64,000 bases of DNA from Clostridium sp. OF09-36. GTDB lineage: Bacteria > Bacillota > Clostridia > Lachnospirales > Lachnospiraceae. Each line of letters starts with the position of its first letter. The stretch's first letter is position 1. Made by a program: the position numbers and the translations under genes. The notes below the pieces were generated by a model that was not told where the DNA came from, searched no databases, and worked only from the letters and a program-made list of their open reading frames with translations. Location: positions 62,001 to 126,000 of the forward strand of contig NZ_QUMD01000005.1 in assembly GCF_003481985.1 (NCBI RefSeq), read 5' to 3'. Of the stretch, positions 45,645 to 54,043 are shown in pieces.

Positions 45645-46586
45645 ATGGGAAAAAGAATTGTAATCGCTCTTGGCGGCAATGCATTGGGGAATAACCTGCC
45701 GGAGCAGATGATCGCAGTAAAGAAAACGGCTTCCGCGATCGTAGATCTGATCGAGGCTGGAAATGAAGTGGTAATCGCACATGGAAACGGACCGCAGGTT
45801 GGCATGATCCAGAATGCCATGTCTGAGCTGACCCGTTCCAATCCGGAAAAATATATTCCGTGCCCGCTGTCTGTATGTGTGGCTATGAGCCAGGGCTACA
45901 TCGGATACGATCTGCAGAATGCGCTGCGTGAGGAAATGCTGGATCGCGGTATCAATACCGGATGTACCACCATCCTGACACAGGTAGAGGTAGATGCGAA
46001 TGATCCTGCTTTCGAGAATCCGACAAAGCCGATCGGCGCATTTATGACAAAGGAAGAGGCAGACAAGCTGGTCAAAGAGAAAGGATATAAGGTTGTTGAG
46101 GACGCAGGACGCGGCTACCGCCGTGTTGTTGCTTCTCCGAAGCCGAAGTCCATTATCGAGATCGATACCATCCGCAGCCTGGTTGAAAATAATTATGTTG
46201 TTGTCGCATGTGGCGGTGGCGGTATCCCGGTATTCGTAAGCGGAGGCCATCACTTAAAGGGTGCTGCAGCGGTAATCGATAAAGATTTCGCAGCAGAGAA
46301 GCTGGCAGAACAGTTAAACGCAGACTGCCTGATCATCTTAACCGCAGTGGAGAAGGTTGCCGTTCATTTCGGCAAGCCGGATCAGGAGTGGCTGTCTGAG
46401 CTGACTCCGGAGACTGCACAGAAGTATATCGAGGCTGGTGAGTTTGCACCGGGCTCCATGCTTCCGAAGGTACAGGCTGCTGTCGCATTTGCGGAGTCTG
46501 CACCGGGACGCGAGTCTCTTATCACCCTGCTTGAAAAAGCAAAAGATGGTATCAACGGTCTGACCGGTACCAGAATCCATCAGTAA
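45645..46586 (+). CDS. arcC: Carbamate kinase (YqeA/ArcC-like)
   Basis: 313 residues, typical of carbamate kinases: IVIALGGNALGNNLPEQM at the start, IAHGNGPQVGMIQNAMS, PLSVCVAMSQGYIGYDLQNAL, CGGGGIPVFVSGG, and LTAVEKVAVHFGKP near the end. It makes ATP from carbamoyl phosphate and ADP. Following ygeW, it probably provides the energy yield of the pathway. The ATG has an AGGAG 8 bases upstream; another AGGAG lies in the loop of a GTCCG/CGGAC hairpin (45609-45628) just before it, which may modulate translation. Confidence 0.93.
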   Translation: MGKRIVIALGGNALGNNLPEQMIAVKKTASAIVDLIEAGNEVVIAHGNGPQVGMIQNAMSELTRSNPEKYIPCPLSVCVAMSQGYIGYDLQNALREEMLDRGINTGCTTILTQVEVDANDPAFENPTKPIGAFMTKEEADKLVKEKGYKVVEDAGRGYRRVVASPKPKSIIEIDTIRSLVENNYVVVACGGGGIPVFVSGGHHLKGAAAVIDKDFAAEKLAEQLNADCLIILTAVEKVAVHFGKPDQEWLSELTPETAQKYIEAGEFAPGSMLPKVQAAVAFAESAPGRESLITLLEKAKDGINGLTGTRIHQ

Positions 46587-46611
46587 ATAACACAGATACA
46601 ATATGCAAAGC

Positions 46612-46648
46612 AATCAGCGGACGCGCCACTGGCGCCTCCTCGATATGC
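46612..46648 (+). repeat. 37-bp palindromic repeat, copy B
   Basis: It contains GGACGCGCCACTGGCGCCTC and is identical over 37 bases to copy C on the other strand. It is flanked by direct repeats of ATATGCAAAGCAA (46601-46613 and 46643-46655). It lies between carbamate kinase and hydantoinase genes, followed by an AACCGCA/TGCGGTT hairpin. Confidence 0.85.
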
Positions 46649-46755
46649 AAAGCAACGAAATAACCGCAGGAGTGGTCTGTCCGCTCTTGCGGTTAAAGTT
46701 GCATACAGGGGTAAAACCGAAAGATTTTCGCATAGAAATAGGAGTGAAGAAAACG

Positions 46756-48171
46756 ATGAAAACGATAGTGAAGAACGGAATGCTCTGCACCGAGAGCGGT
46801 GTCTATGAAGCAGATATTCTGATCGAAAACGGCGTGATCCGTGAAATCGGGACTGGTCTTGCGGAACATGAAAGCAAACTGGGTTTGGCAGATGCAGAGA
46901 TTGAAATCGTTGATGCATCTGGAAAGTATGTCTTACCGGGAGCGGTAGACATCCATACCCACATGGATCTGGATGTGGGGATCGCCCGCGTCATTGACGA
47001 TTTTTACACTGGAACCATTGCAGCTGCCTGCGGCGGCACCACCTCCATTGTGGATCACATGGCATTCGGACCAAAGGACTGCAGCCTGTGGCATCAGGTC
47101 AGGGAATATCATAAGCTGGCAGATGGCAACGCCGTGGTAGACTATGGTTTCCACGGAGTGTTCCAGCATGTAAATCCGCAGGTACTGGAAGAGATGGGCG
47201 AGATTGCAAAAAAAGAGGGCATCACCAGTTTTAAGGTCTACATGACCTATGGCTACGGACTGAATGATAAAGAACTGATGCAGATTTTAACCCAGGCGAA
47301 AAAAGATGGCATTCTGATCGCTTCCCATTGTGAGAATGACGGTATGGTGAACTATTACCGGGAAAAATTTGTGAAGGAGGGGCATACCCAGCCGCGCTAC
47401 CAGCCGCTCAGCCGTCCGGCCGAGACTGAGGCTGAGGCCGTGAACCGTTTCCTGTATCTGGCAGAATCAGCAGGGGAAGCACCGGTTTATGTTGTACATT
47501 TATCCAGCAAACAGGGACTCATGGAAGTGCGCCGTGCGAGAAGACGCGGACAGAAGCATTTTGGCGTGGAAACCTGTCCGCAGTATCTGTTTCTGACAGA
47601 TGACCGCTACGCAGATGATCAGGAGGGCTTAAAGGCAATCATGGCACCGCCGCTTCGAAAGAAAGAGGATAATGCGGCGCTCTGGCAGGCGCTGGAGGAT
47701 GGGGAACTGGATGCAGTTGCGACCGACCACTGCCCATTTACCTTTGCCAAACAAAAGCAGCAGGGCGCGAAAGACTTTACCCAGTGCCCGAGCGGAGCTC
47801 CGGGTGTGGAGGAACGTCTGCCGTTGATGTTTTCTGAGGCAGTAAAGGGAGAACACCTGACAATCCCGCAGGTAGTGCATTACCTTTGCACCAACCCGGC
47901 GAGAATCGCAGGCCTGTATCCAAAGAAGGGTACCATCCAGGCAGGTTCCGATGCAGACCTGGTACTCATCGATCCGAAAAAAGAGTGGACCATTACCACG
48001 GAGAAGATGCACGGCAACGCAGACTACACCTGCTATGAGGGCAGGAAGGTGACTGGTGCGATCGAGAAGGTATTCCTGCGTGGCCATGAGATCGTTTCGG
48101 ATGGCACTTTTACCGGAACACGCGGGGAAGGACAGTATCTGAAGCGGGGAACGAGCTCTCTGGCAGAATAA
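46756..48171 (+). CDS. ygeZ: Dihydropyrimidinase/D-hydantoinase family protein (YgeZ/HyuA)
   Basis: About 471 residues. It has the cyclic amidohydrolase metal motif VDIHTHMDLD (His67, His69), the carboxylated lysine in GITSFKVYMTYG (Lys160), ASHCEND (His191), VVHLSSKQG and the Asp in VATDHCPFTF. It opens cyclic ureides such as hydantoins or dihydropyrimidine-like rings, a step fitting purine ring opening. ATG 46756 follows AGGAG at 46740-46744. The longer in-frame start at 46603 would translate repeat copy B and is rejected. Confidence 0.9.
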   Translation: MKTIVKNGMLCTESGVYEADILIENGVIREIGTGLAEHESKLGLADAEIEIVDASGKYVLPGAVDIHTHMDLDVGIARVIDDFYTGTIAAACGGTTSIVDHMAFGPKDCSLWHQVREYHKLADGNAVVDYGFHGVFQHVNPQVLEEMGEIAKKEGITSFKVYMTYGYGLNDKELMQILTQAKKDGILIASHCENDGMVNYYREKFVKEGHTQPRYQPLSRPAETEAEAVNRFLYLAESAGEAPVYVVHLSSKQGLMEVRRARRRGQKHFGVETCPQYLFLTDDRYADDQEGLKAIMAPPLRKKEDNAALWQALEDGELDAVATDHCPFTFAKQKQQGAKDFTQCPSGAPGVEERLPLMFSEAVKGEHLTIPQVVHYLCTNPARIAGLYPKKGTIQAGSDADLVLIDPKKEWTITTEKMHGNADYTCYEGRKVTGAIEKVFLRGHEIVSDGTFTGTRGEGQYLKRGTSSLAE

Positions 48172-48260
48172 GGTAAAACTAGAAGATCTGGTCCGGAGCT
48201 TTGGAAAAGCCCCGGAGACGGATACAGCCCGCAAAAAGCGGAAAGAAAGGAAGCACAGAC

Positions 48261-49427
48261 ATGCAGAATACGGATGCAGTGGCATGGACGAAGAAATTAG
48301 TCGGTATTGAGAGCACAAATCCGGGAAAAGAAGAGCATGAAATCGCCGGATTTTTGGAGCAGGAGATCAAGGCAGCACTCCCGGAGTGCGGAGAACTGAA
48401 AAAGGATTACACGAAGGATGGACGTCCGGTCCTGATGGCGGTCCTTCCGGGAGAAACAAAGGAAGAACTGGTGTTTATCTGTCACATGGATACCGTTCCG
48501 GTCGCCGGTGGCTGGACAAAGAATCCACTGGGAGAGGATGGGGAAGATGGCCGTTTCTTTGGCCGTGGTTCCTGCGATATGAAATCCGGCCTGGCGTCTG
48601 CCCTTTGTGCATTTCTGGAGGCAGCAGCGCAGAGGAAGGACACCGGCAAAGTTCCGGAGCGTACCTTAAAGTGGATTGGAACCTGTGATGAAGAAGGGGA
48701 CATGACCGGTGCGGAGCGTGTCATCGAGCTTGGCTGGGTGACGAAAGACAGCCTGGTAATGGATACAGAGCCGACAGACGGTGAGATCCAGACTGCCCAC
48801 AAGGGACGATACTGGTTTGAAGTCACCATGCATGGAAAGGCGGCTCATGCAAGCCGTCCGGAGCAGGGTATGGATGCAATCGCCGGAATGGCATATCTGC
48901 TGGCTTCCGCCCGCAATCGGATGAAGGAATTAAAGGAAGACCCGTTCCTGGGAAAATCCACGATCGTGTTCGGCGAGATCCAGGGCGGCGTCCATCCGTA
49001 CCAGGTTCCGGCAGAATGTAAGGTGTCTGTGGATATGCGTGTGGTTCCGCCTTATCACATCGGGGATGTGAAGGCACTTCTGGAAGCTGCCGCAGAGGAT
49101 GCGGCAAAGGAAATCCCGGGATTACAGGCAGAAATAAAAGTTACCGGAAACCGCCCGCCGATCGCACATCATGAAGATGCAAAGCTGCTGGCATGTCTCA
49201 AGGCAGCCGTAGAAGCAGCAACCGGAAAAGCACCGGTGGTTTCTGCATTTCCGGGTTACACCGATACGGCGGTCATTGCCGGAATGACTGGAAACTGTAA
49301 CTGCCTTTCTTACGGACCTGGCACCCTTGCTATGGCACACAAGGCCGATGAGTACGTGGATGAGGCAGATATCCGCCGGTGCCAGAAAGTGTATGAAGTG
49401 TTGGTGGAACGCTGGCTGTGGGCGTAA
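48261..49427 (+). CDS. M20 family metallopeptidase/amidohydrolase (ArgE/DapE-like)
   Basis: About 388 residues with the M20 ligands: FICHMDTVPVAGG (His75, Asp77), FFGRGSCDMKSGLA (bridging Asp), IGTCDEEGDMTGAE (catalytic Glu), DTEPTDGEIQ and a C-terminal GPGTLAMAHKADE histidine. It is a second M20 hydrolase in the cluster and differs from YgeY. It may cleave an N-acyl or N-carbamoyl amino acid intermediate; the substrate is unknown. ATG 48261 follows AAGGAAG; 48201 in the same frame lacks a ribosome site. Confidence 0.85.
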   Translation: MQNTDAVAWTKKLVGIESTNPGKEEHEIAGFLEQEIKAALPECGELKKDYTKDGRPVLMAVLPGETKEELVFICHMDTVPVAGGWTKNPLGEDGEDGRFFGRGSCDMKSGLASALCAFLEAAAQRKDTGKVPERTLKWIGTCDEEGDMTGAERVIELGWVTKDSLVMDTEPTDGEIQTAHKGRYWFEVTMHGKAAHASRPEQGMDAIAGMAYLLASARNRMKELKEDPFLGKSTIVFGEIQGGVHPYQVPAECKVSVDMRVVPPYHIGDVKALLEAAAEDAAKEIPGLQAEIKVTGNRPPIAHHEDAKLLACLKAAVEAATGKAPVVSAFPGYTDTAVIAGMTGNCNCLSYGPGTLAMAHKADEYVDEADIRRCQKVYEVLVERWLWA

Positions 49428-49500
49428 GGAAAAGTCAGTGGACAGATAAATATCCATGTGCTATCATGAGATTTATAAAATTCCGGAAAGGAGGCATGGC

Positions 49501-50535
49501 ATGGCAGGAGGTTTATTTTGCAGCAGCGGCGGCTGTACGGCGAAGCTTGGACCGGATATCCTGGAGCGGGTATTGAGCCGGATCGAGCGCGGCGCACCGG
49601 ATAAAAACCTGCTGGTCGGGTTTGACAGCAGCGATGACGCTGCCGTTTACCGCGTCAGCGATGACGTGGCTGTGGTGCAGACTCTGGATTTCTTTCCGCC
49701 AATGCTGGAAGATCCTTATGTGTTTGGCCAGATCGCGGCCACAAATGCGCTGAGCGATGTGTACGCCATGGGAGGCGAGGTCATCAGTGCTTTAAACATT
49801 GTATGTTTCCCGCAGGATGAGGACTTAAATGTGCTCGGAGAGATCATGCGGGGCGGTTCGGAGAAGGTGGTTGAGGCCGGAGCTGTGCTCTGCGGCGGAC
49901 ATTCCATCAATGACAAGGATGTGAAGTACGGACTTTCCGTCAACGGTGTCGTACATCCGGACCGGATCTATAAAAATAATGGCGGACAGGCAGGCGATGT
50001 GCTGATCCTGACGAAAAAGCTGGGTGTCGGGATCATGAACACCGCAAACCGCGTGGGAGTGGCATCAAAAGAAGCCATGGCAGAGGCGATAGCTTCCATG
50101 ACTACGCTGAACAAATATGCGGCGGCCATTTCCAAACGGTATACGGTACATGCCTGTACGGATGTGACCGGATTCAGCTTTTTGGGTCATCTGCATGAAA
50201 TGCTGGACAAGCGTCTGTGGGCTGTGGTGGACACGTTGAGTATTCCGTATATTAAAGAGGCATACACCCATGCGGAAAACTTTATGATCACGGCTGCCGG
50301 GCAGCGAAACCGCAATCATGTAGGCTCGTTTGTGGACTTTAAGGGTGTTCCGTTCCCGTTAGAAGAAATTTTATTTGACCCGCAGACTTCCGGCGGGCTG
50401 TTGTTTGCAGTGCCGCAGGAGGAAGGAAAAGCGCTCTTACAGGAATTAAAAGAGGCTGGACTTCCGGCACAGATCGTGGGAAGAATGATCCAGCCGGGAG
50501 ATGCCGGATTTCAGAAGGAGATCACGGTGCTATAG
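49501..50535 (+). CDS. selD: Selenide, water dikinase
   Basis: About 344 residues. The N-terminal catalytic pair is Cys12 and Lys15 in [11 protein letters not shown]; the family position that can be selenocysteine is cysteine here. ATP-binding motifs [37 protein letters not shown], and the C-terminal domain with [15 protein letters not shown] and [13 protein letters not shown] follow. It makes selenophosphate from selenide and ATP. Beside yedF, a desulfurase and DUF3343 rather than selA/selB, it probably serves the Mo-hydroxylase selenium cofactor. AGGAGG lies 6 bases before ATG 49501; an ATG at 49496 is in another frame. Confidence 0.95.
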   Translation: MAGGLFCSSGGCTAKLGPDILERVLSRIERGAPDKNLLVGFDSSDDAAVYRVSDDVAVVQTLDFFPPMLEDPYVFGQIAATNALSDVYAMGGEVISALNIVCFPQDEDLNVLGEIMRGGSEKVVEAGAVLCGGHSINDKDVKYGLSVNGVVHPDRIYKNNGGQAGDVLILTKKLGVGIMNTANRVGVASKEAMAEAIASMTTLNKYAAAISKRYTVHACTDVTGFSFLGHLHEMLDKRLWAVVDTLSIPYIKEAYTHAENFMITAAGQRNRNHVGSFVDFKGVPFPLEEILFDPQTSGGLLFAVPQEEGKALLQELKEAGLPAQIVGRMIQPGDAGFQKEITVL

Positions 50536-50591
50536 GAAGCAGGCAGGATGGAAAGCAGCATGAACGATAACAGAAGGAGAGGAAGAAAACG

Positions 50592-51200
50592 ATGACAACT
50601 GTAGATGCAAGAGGCGATGTTTGCCCGATTCCGTTAATGAAAGCGAAAGAGGCAATCAAAAATTTAAATGGTGCAGGTGATGTAGAGGTTCTCGTAGATA
50701 ACGAGATCGCGGTACAGAACCTGGAGAAGATGGCTGGTCAGATGGGATATGGCGCAGAGTCCTCCAAAACGGAAGAGAAAACCTGGAAGGTGGTCCTTCA
50801 TGTGAGCGGTCAGGAGAAATCTGCCGAAGAGATCCCGGCAGACAGCTGTCTGGTACCGGCTAAGAAAAAAACAGTAGTTGCCGTGACTGCAGATCATATG
50901 GGCGAGGGCAATGAAGAGCTTGGTAAGGTCCTCATCAAAGGATTTTTATTTGCCCAGACCCAGCTTGAGACTCTGCCGGATACGATTTTATTCTACAACG
51001 GCGGTGCAAAGCTGACCTGCGAAGGCTCCGATTCCATCGAAGATTTGAAGAAGCTGGAAGCAGCAGGCGTGCAGATTCTGACCTGCGGTACCTGCTTAAA
51101 CTACTATGGACTGACCGAAAAATTACAGGTTGGCGGTGTCACCAACATGTATGTGATCGCACAGACCATGGCAGAAGCTGACCTGGTTGTACGGCCATGA
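50592..51200 (+). CDS. yedF: YedF selenium metabolism protein (TusA-DsrE fusion)
   Basis: 202 residues. The TusA-like N-domain has DARGDVCPIPLMKAKE (Cys11). The C-terminal DsrE-like domain has LGKVLIKGFLFAQTQLE and LTCGTCLNYYGL (Cys165, Cys168). YedF accompanies selD in genomes using selenium-dependent Mo hydroxylases and is thought to carry or deliver selenium. AGGAGAGGAAG precedes the ATG. Its stop overlaps the start of the next gene (ATGA), which indicates a tightly coupled selenium operon. Confidence 0.92.
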   Translation: MTTVDARGDVCPIPLMKAKEAIKNLNGAGDVEVLVDNEIAVQNLEKMAGQMGYGAESSKTEEKTWKVVLHVSGQEKSAEEIPADSCLVPAKKKTVVAVTADHMGEGNEELGKVLIKGFLFAQTQLETLPDTILFYNGGAKLTCEGSDSIEDLKKLEAAGVQILTCGTCLNYYGLTEKLQVGGVTNMYVIAQTMAEADLVVRP

Positions 51201-52342
51201 TCTATCTGGACAATGCGGCCACCTCTCTGCACAAGCCGGAGACGGTGACCGATGCCGTTTATAAGGTCCTGGTTTCCGGCAGTGTCGGCAATGCAGCGCG
51301 GGGAAGCAATGAGGCATCTTTGCAGGCACTGCGTCTGGCCGTGGAGACGAGAAGCCGCCTGGGAGAACTGTTTGGGTATCCGCATCCGAACCAGGTGGCA
51401 TTTTCCATGAATGCAACGGACAGTCTGAACATGGCCATCCAGGGGTTGTTTGAGCCGGGAGACCATGTGATCACGACGCAGATGGAGCATAATTCCGTGC
51501 TGCGTCCTCTGTACCGGAAAGAAAAAGAGGGCGTGGAGCTGACCATCGTTCCCTGTGATGAACGGGGGCGGCTGTGCCTGGATGTTTTGCAGGGAAGTAT
51601 CCGGCCGGATACCAAAGCACTGGTCTGTACCCATGCCTCGAATCTGACCGGCAATGTGAACGACCTGGAAAAGCTTGGCTCACTTTGCCATGAAAATGGC
51701 ACTTTATTTGTGGTGGACGCAGCCCAGAGTGCAGGTCTTCTTCCGATTGATATGGAGCGGATGCAGATCGATGTGCTGTGTTTTTCCGGTCATAAGGGAC
51801 TTTTAGGACCCCAGGGAATGGGCGGGATCTGTGTGCGGGAAGGCGTGAAACTGAAACCGTTTCGTGTGGGCGGCACGGGAATCCGCACGTTTGACAAAGA
51901 ACAGCCGGATGAGATGCCAACACTCCTGGAAGCAGGAACGCTGAACATGCCTGGGATCGCAGGTCTTCTGGCTGGAGTGGAATACGTTCTGGAGAAGGGA
52001 ACCGATGCCATCTTCAGGCAGGCAGATGCGTATGCGCGTGCCTTTTATGAGGGAGTGCGGAATCTGCCGGGGATTCAGGTTTACGGTGATTTTGAGGCTG
52101 CACTCCGGACTCCGGTCGTGACGCTGAACCTGAAAGATTATGATTCTGCCGCAGTTGCCGATGAGCTGATGCAGCGGTTTGATATAGCAGTCCGCTCCGG
52201 CGGTCATTGTGCGCCGCTCATGCATAAAGCACTCAAAACCGGAAAGCAGGGCGCGGTGCGCTTCAGCTTTTCCCATTTTAATACCATGGAAGAAGTACAG
52301 GAGGCCGTAAAAGCCATGCGGATCCTGGCCTGGGAGGGATAA
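51197..52342 (+). CDS. Cysteine desulfurase/selenocysteine lyase family protein (NifS-like)
   Basis: 381 residues, class V PLP aminotransferase fold. The PLP lysine is Lys200 in FSGHKGLLGPQG, the His of TQMEHNSVLRP contacts PLP, and the active cysteine is Cys338 in RSGGHCAPLMHKAL. It removes sulfur or selenium from (seleno)cysteine. Its coupling to yedF and selD suggests it mobilises selenium for selenophosphate or for the Mo-hydroxylase cofactor (inference). It overlaps yedF by 4 bases and is followed one base later by DUF3343. Confidence 0.9.
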   Translation: MIYLDNAATSLHKPETVTDAVYKVLVSGSVGNAARGSNEASLQALRLAVETRSRLGELFGYPHPNQVAFSMNATDSLNMAIQGLFEPGDHVITTQMEHNSVLRPLYRKEKEGVELTIVPCDERGRLCLDVLQGSIRPDTKALVCTHASNLTGNVNDLEKLGSLCHENGTLFVVDAAQSAGLLPIDMERMQIDVLCFSGHKGLLGPQGMGGICVREGVKLKPFRVGGTGIRTFDKEQPDEMPTLLEAGTLNMPGIAGLLAGVEYVLEKGTDAIFRQADAYARAFYEGVRNLPGIQVYGDFEAALRTPVVTLNLKDYDSAAVADELMQRFDIAVRSGGHCAPLMHKALKTGKQGAVRFSFSHFNTMEEVQEAVKAMRILAWEG

Positions 52343-52343
52343 G

Positions 52344-52580
52344 ATGCTGAAAAAAGAACTTCATCTGATCATTACGTTTCGCGACACGGTCATGGCCATC
52401 CGCATGGAGAAAGCCATGAAGGAAGCAGGACTTCCGGGCCGGATCATTCCGCTTCCCAGTGCCATTTCCGCTGGCTGCGGACTGTGTTTCATGGCGCCTT
52501 TGGAGGCGAGAGAAGCCCTGCAGCAGGAAATGGAAAAACAGGAGATTACATGGGAACTGATCACGGAACTGATGCTCTGA
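52344..52580 (+). CDS. DUF3343 protein, putative Se/S carrier
   Basis: A 78-residue protein: LHLIITFRDTVMAIRMEKAM, then PLPSAISAGCGLCFMAPLEA with a Cys45-xx-Cys48 pair. The pattern matches the small DUF3343 Se/S carrier-like family found after selD/yedF/desulfurase genes. It probably relays selenium or sulfur within the cofactor machinery (inference). It is the last gene of the selenium segment, and a terminator follows at 52609-52649. Confidence 0.85.
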   Translation: MLKKELHLIITFRDTVMAIRMEKAMKEAGLPGRIIPLPSAISAGCGLCFMAPLEAREALQQEMEKQEITWELITELML

Positions 52581-52608
52581 TTCCGTGCTTCACGGGAAAT
52601 TGCATCCT

Positions 52609-52649
52609 GAGAAATAAAAATGCTCCGCGAAGATGCGCATTTTTATCTC
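52609..52649 (+). terminator. Terminator of the purine/selenium operon
   Basis: GAGAAATAAAAATGC pairs with GCATTTTTATCTC (one mismatch) around a short GC-rich loop. T residues follow. Confidence 0.65.
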
Positions 52650-52692
52650 ATTTTCTTGTGAATGAGGCTGTAAAGTGGATTGGAGAACAAAT

Positions 52693-54043
52693 ATGACGGA
52701 CAAAATGTGGAAAAACTGGTATGTGCAGCCCACAAAGCCGGAAAAAAGACGGAAAAATTACCGGGGCGGTGTGCTGGTGGCAGCATTGCTGCTGCTACTA
52801 TCTGCCGGGGTGTGGCTATGGATCCTATGAGAAGATCACGACTGCACAGACAGCCGAAAACGGTGCCGGGCAGAGTGAAAACAGAAAAGAAGAAGCCGGG
52901 ACAGAAAAAGATTACGGTGAGAATACGGCAGCGGAGATTGTGCTGGAGACAGAAGCAGCTGATGCCGGAGCGGCAAGGGGAGAAAATCCGGACGGGGCCC
53001 AGGCGAACAATCCGGGCGGGGATCAGGAAAGAAATCCGGGGGAACTTCCGGAAAATCTGGTCGGAAAAGCTGCCGAATTTTCAGAAGACTCTGGCGCTTC
53101 CATGTCGATTCTCTTTTCTGGTGACGTGCTTTTGTCAGACCATGTGCTGAATGCCTACAGCCGGGCAGGCGGAATTTCCGGTGTCCTGGACCAGAATTAC
53201 CGGAATGCAATCCAGTCCGTCGATTATTTTGCAGTCAATGAGGAGTTTCCGTTCAGCAGCCGCGGAACGCAGGCAGCAGACAAGCAGTATACCTTCCGTC
53301 TGGCACCGGAAAAGGTTTCCCTGTTTCAGGAAATGGGAATCGATGCCGTGACACTGGCCAATAACCATGCACTGGATTATGGGGTAGATGCACTTCTTGA
53401 TACTTGTGAGGTACTGGATGGTGCCGGGATTTTGCATATCGGCGCCGGAAAAGACCTGAATGCGGCGAAACAGCCGGTTGTGTTTGAGAAGAATGGACAG
53501 AAGGTGGCGCTGATTGGAGCCACCCGCGTCATCCCGGAAGCTGGCTGGGCGGCCACGAACGGGCATCCGGGCATGCTGTCCTCTTATGAGGTTTCGGTAG
53601 AGCCTTTGCTCCAGCAGATCGCGAGCTGCCATGCAGATGGAGAAAAGGTGGTGGTCCTGATCCACTGGGGCATCGAGCGCGATGAAAAGCCGCAGGAATA
53701 CCAGCGGGCGCTGGCGAAGCGCTACATCGATGCCGGGGCAGACCTGGTGATCGGAAGCCATCCGCATGTGCTGCAGGGCATCGAGTATTATAAAGGGAAA
53801 CCAATCTTTTACAGTCTTGGAAACTTTGTGTTTGGCAGTTCCATCCCGAAAACCATGCTGGTGCAGGCGGAGTTTCAGGGAGAAAACCTAAGTCTTCGCT
53901 TGCTTCCGGGAATCTCATCGGGCGGCTATACCCGCATGCTGACGGATTCCGGGGAAATGACACAGTTTTATCAATACTTAGAAAGCATATCGTTTGGCGT
54001 ATCGATCGGGGCGGACGGCGCAGTCAGCGCACAGCCTGAGTGA
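52693..54043 (+). pseudogene. CapA family protein (poly-gamma-glutamate synthesis/MPE fold), frameshifted
   Basis: MTDKMWKNWYVQPTKPEKRR, then a membrane anchor (GVLVAALLLLLSAGVWLWI), is in one frame that stops at 52830. A low-complexity linker and the CapA domain continue in another (SILFSGDVLLSDHVLNAYSR, VDYFAVNEEFPFSSRGT, VTLANNHALDYGVDALLDT, LIHWGIERDEKPQEYQ, IGSHPHVLQGIEYYKGKPIF YSLGNFVFG). The join near 52825 needs one extra base removed or two lost bases restored. CapA proteins are extracellular metallophosphoesterase-like proteins linked to polyglutamate capsule. Its 3' end overlaps the convergent radical SAM gene by 20 bases. No capB/capC genes lie beside it. Confidence 0.82.

Noticed and set aside
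46603..46755. Longer N-terminus for the hydantoinase
   Set aside because: It would translate repeat copy B and a hairpin. A proper ribosome site precedes ATG 46756, where family homology begins.
52828..52830. In-frame TGA in the capA gene (and other TGA breaks) as selenocysteine codons, suggested by the nearby selD
   Set aside because: The conserved protein continues in a different frame after the stop, so a frameshift and not recoding is needed. No selA/selB or SECIS-like hairpin was seen.
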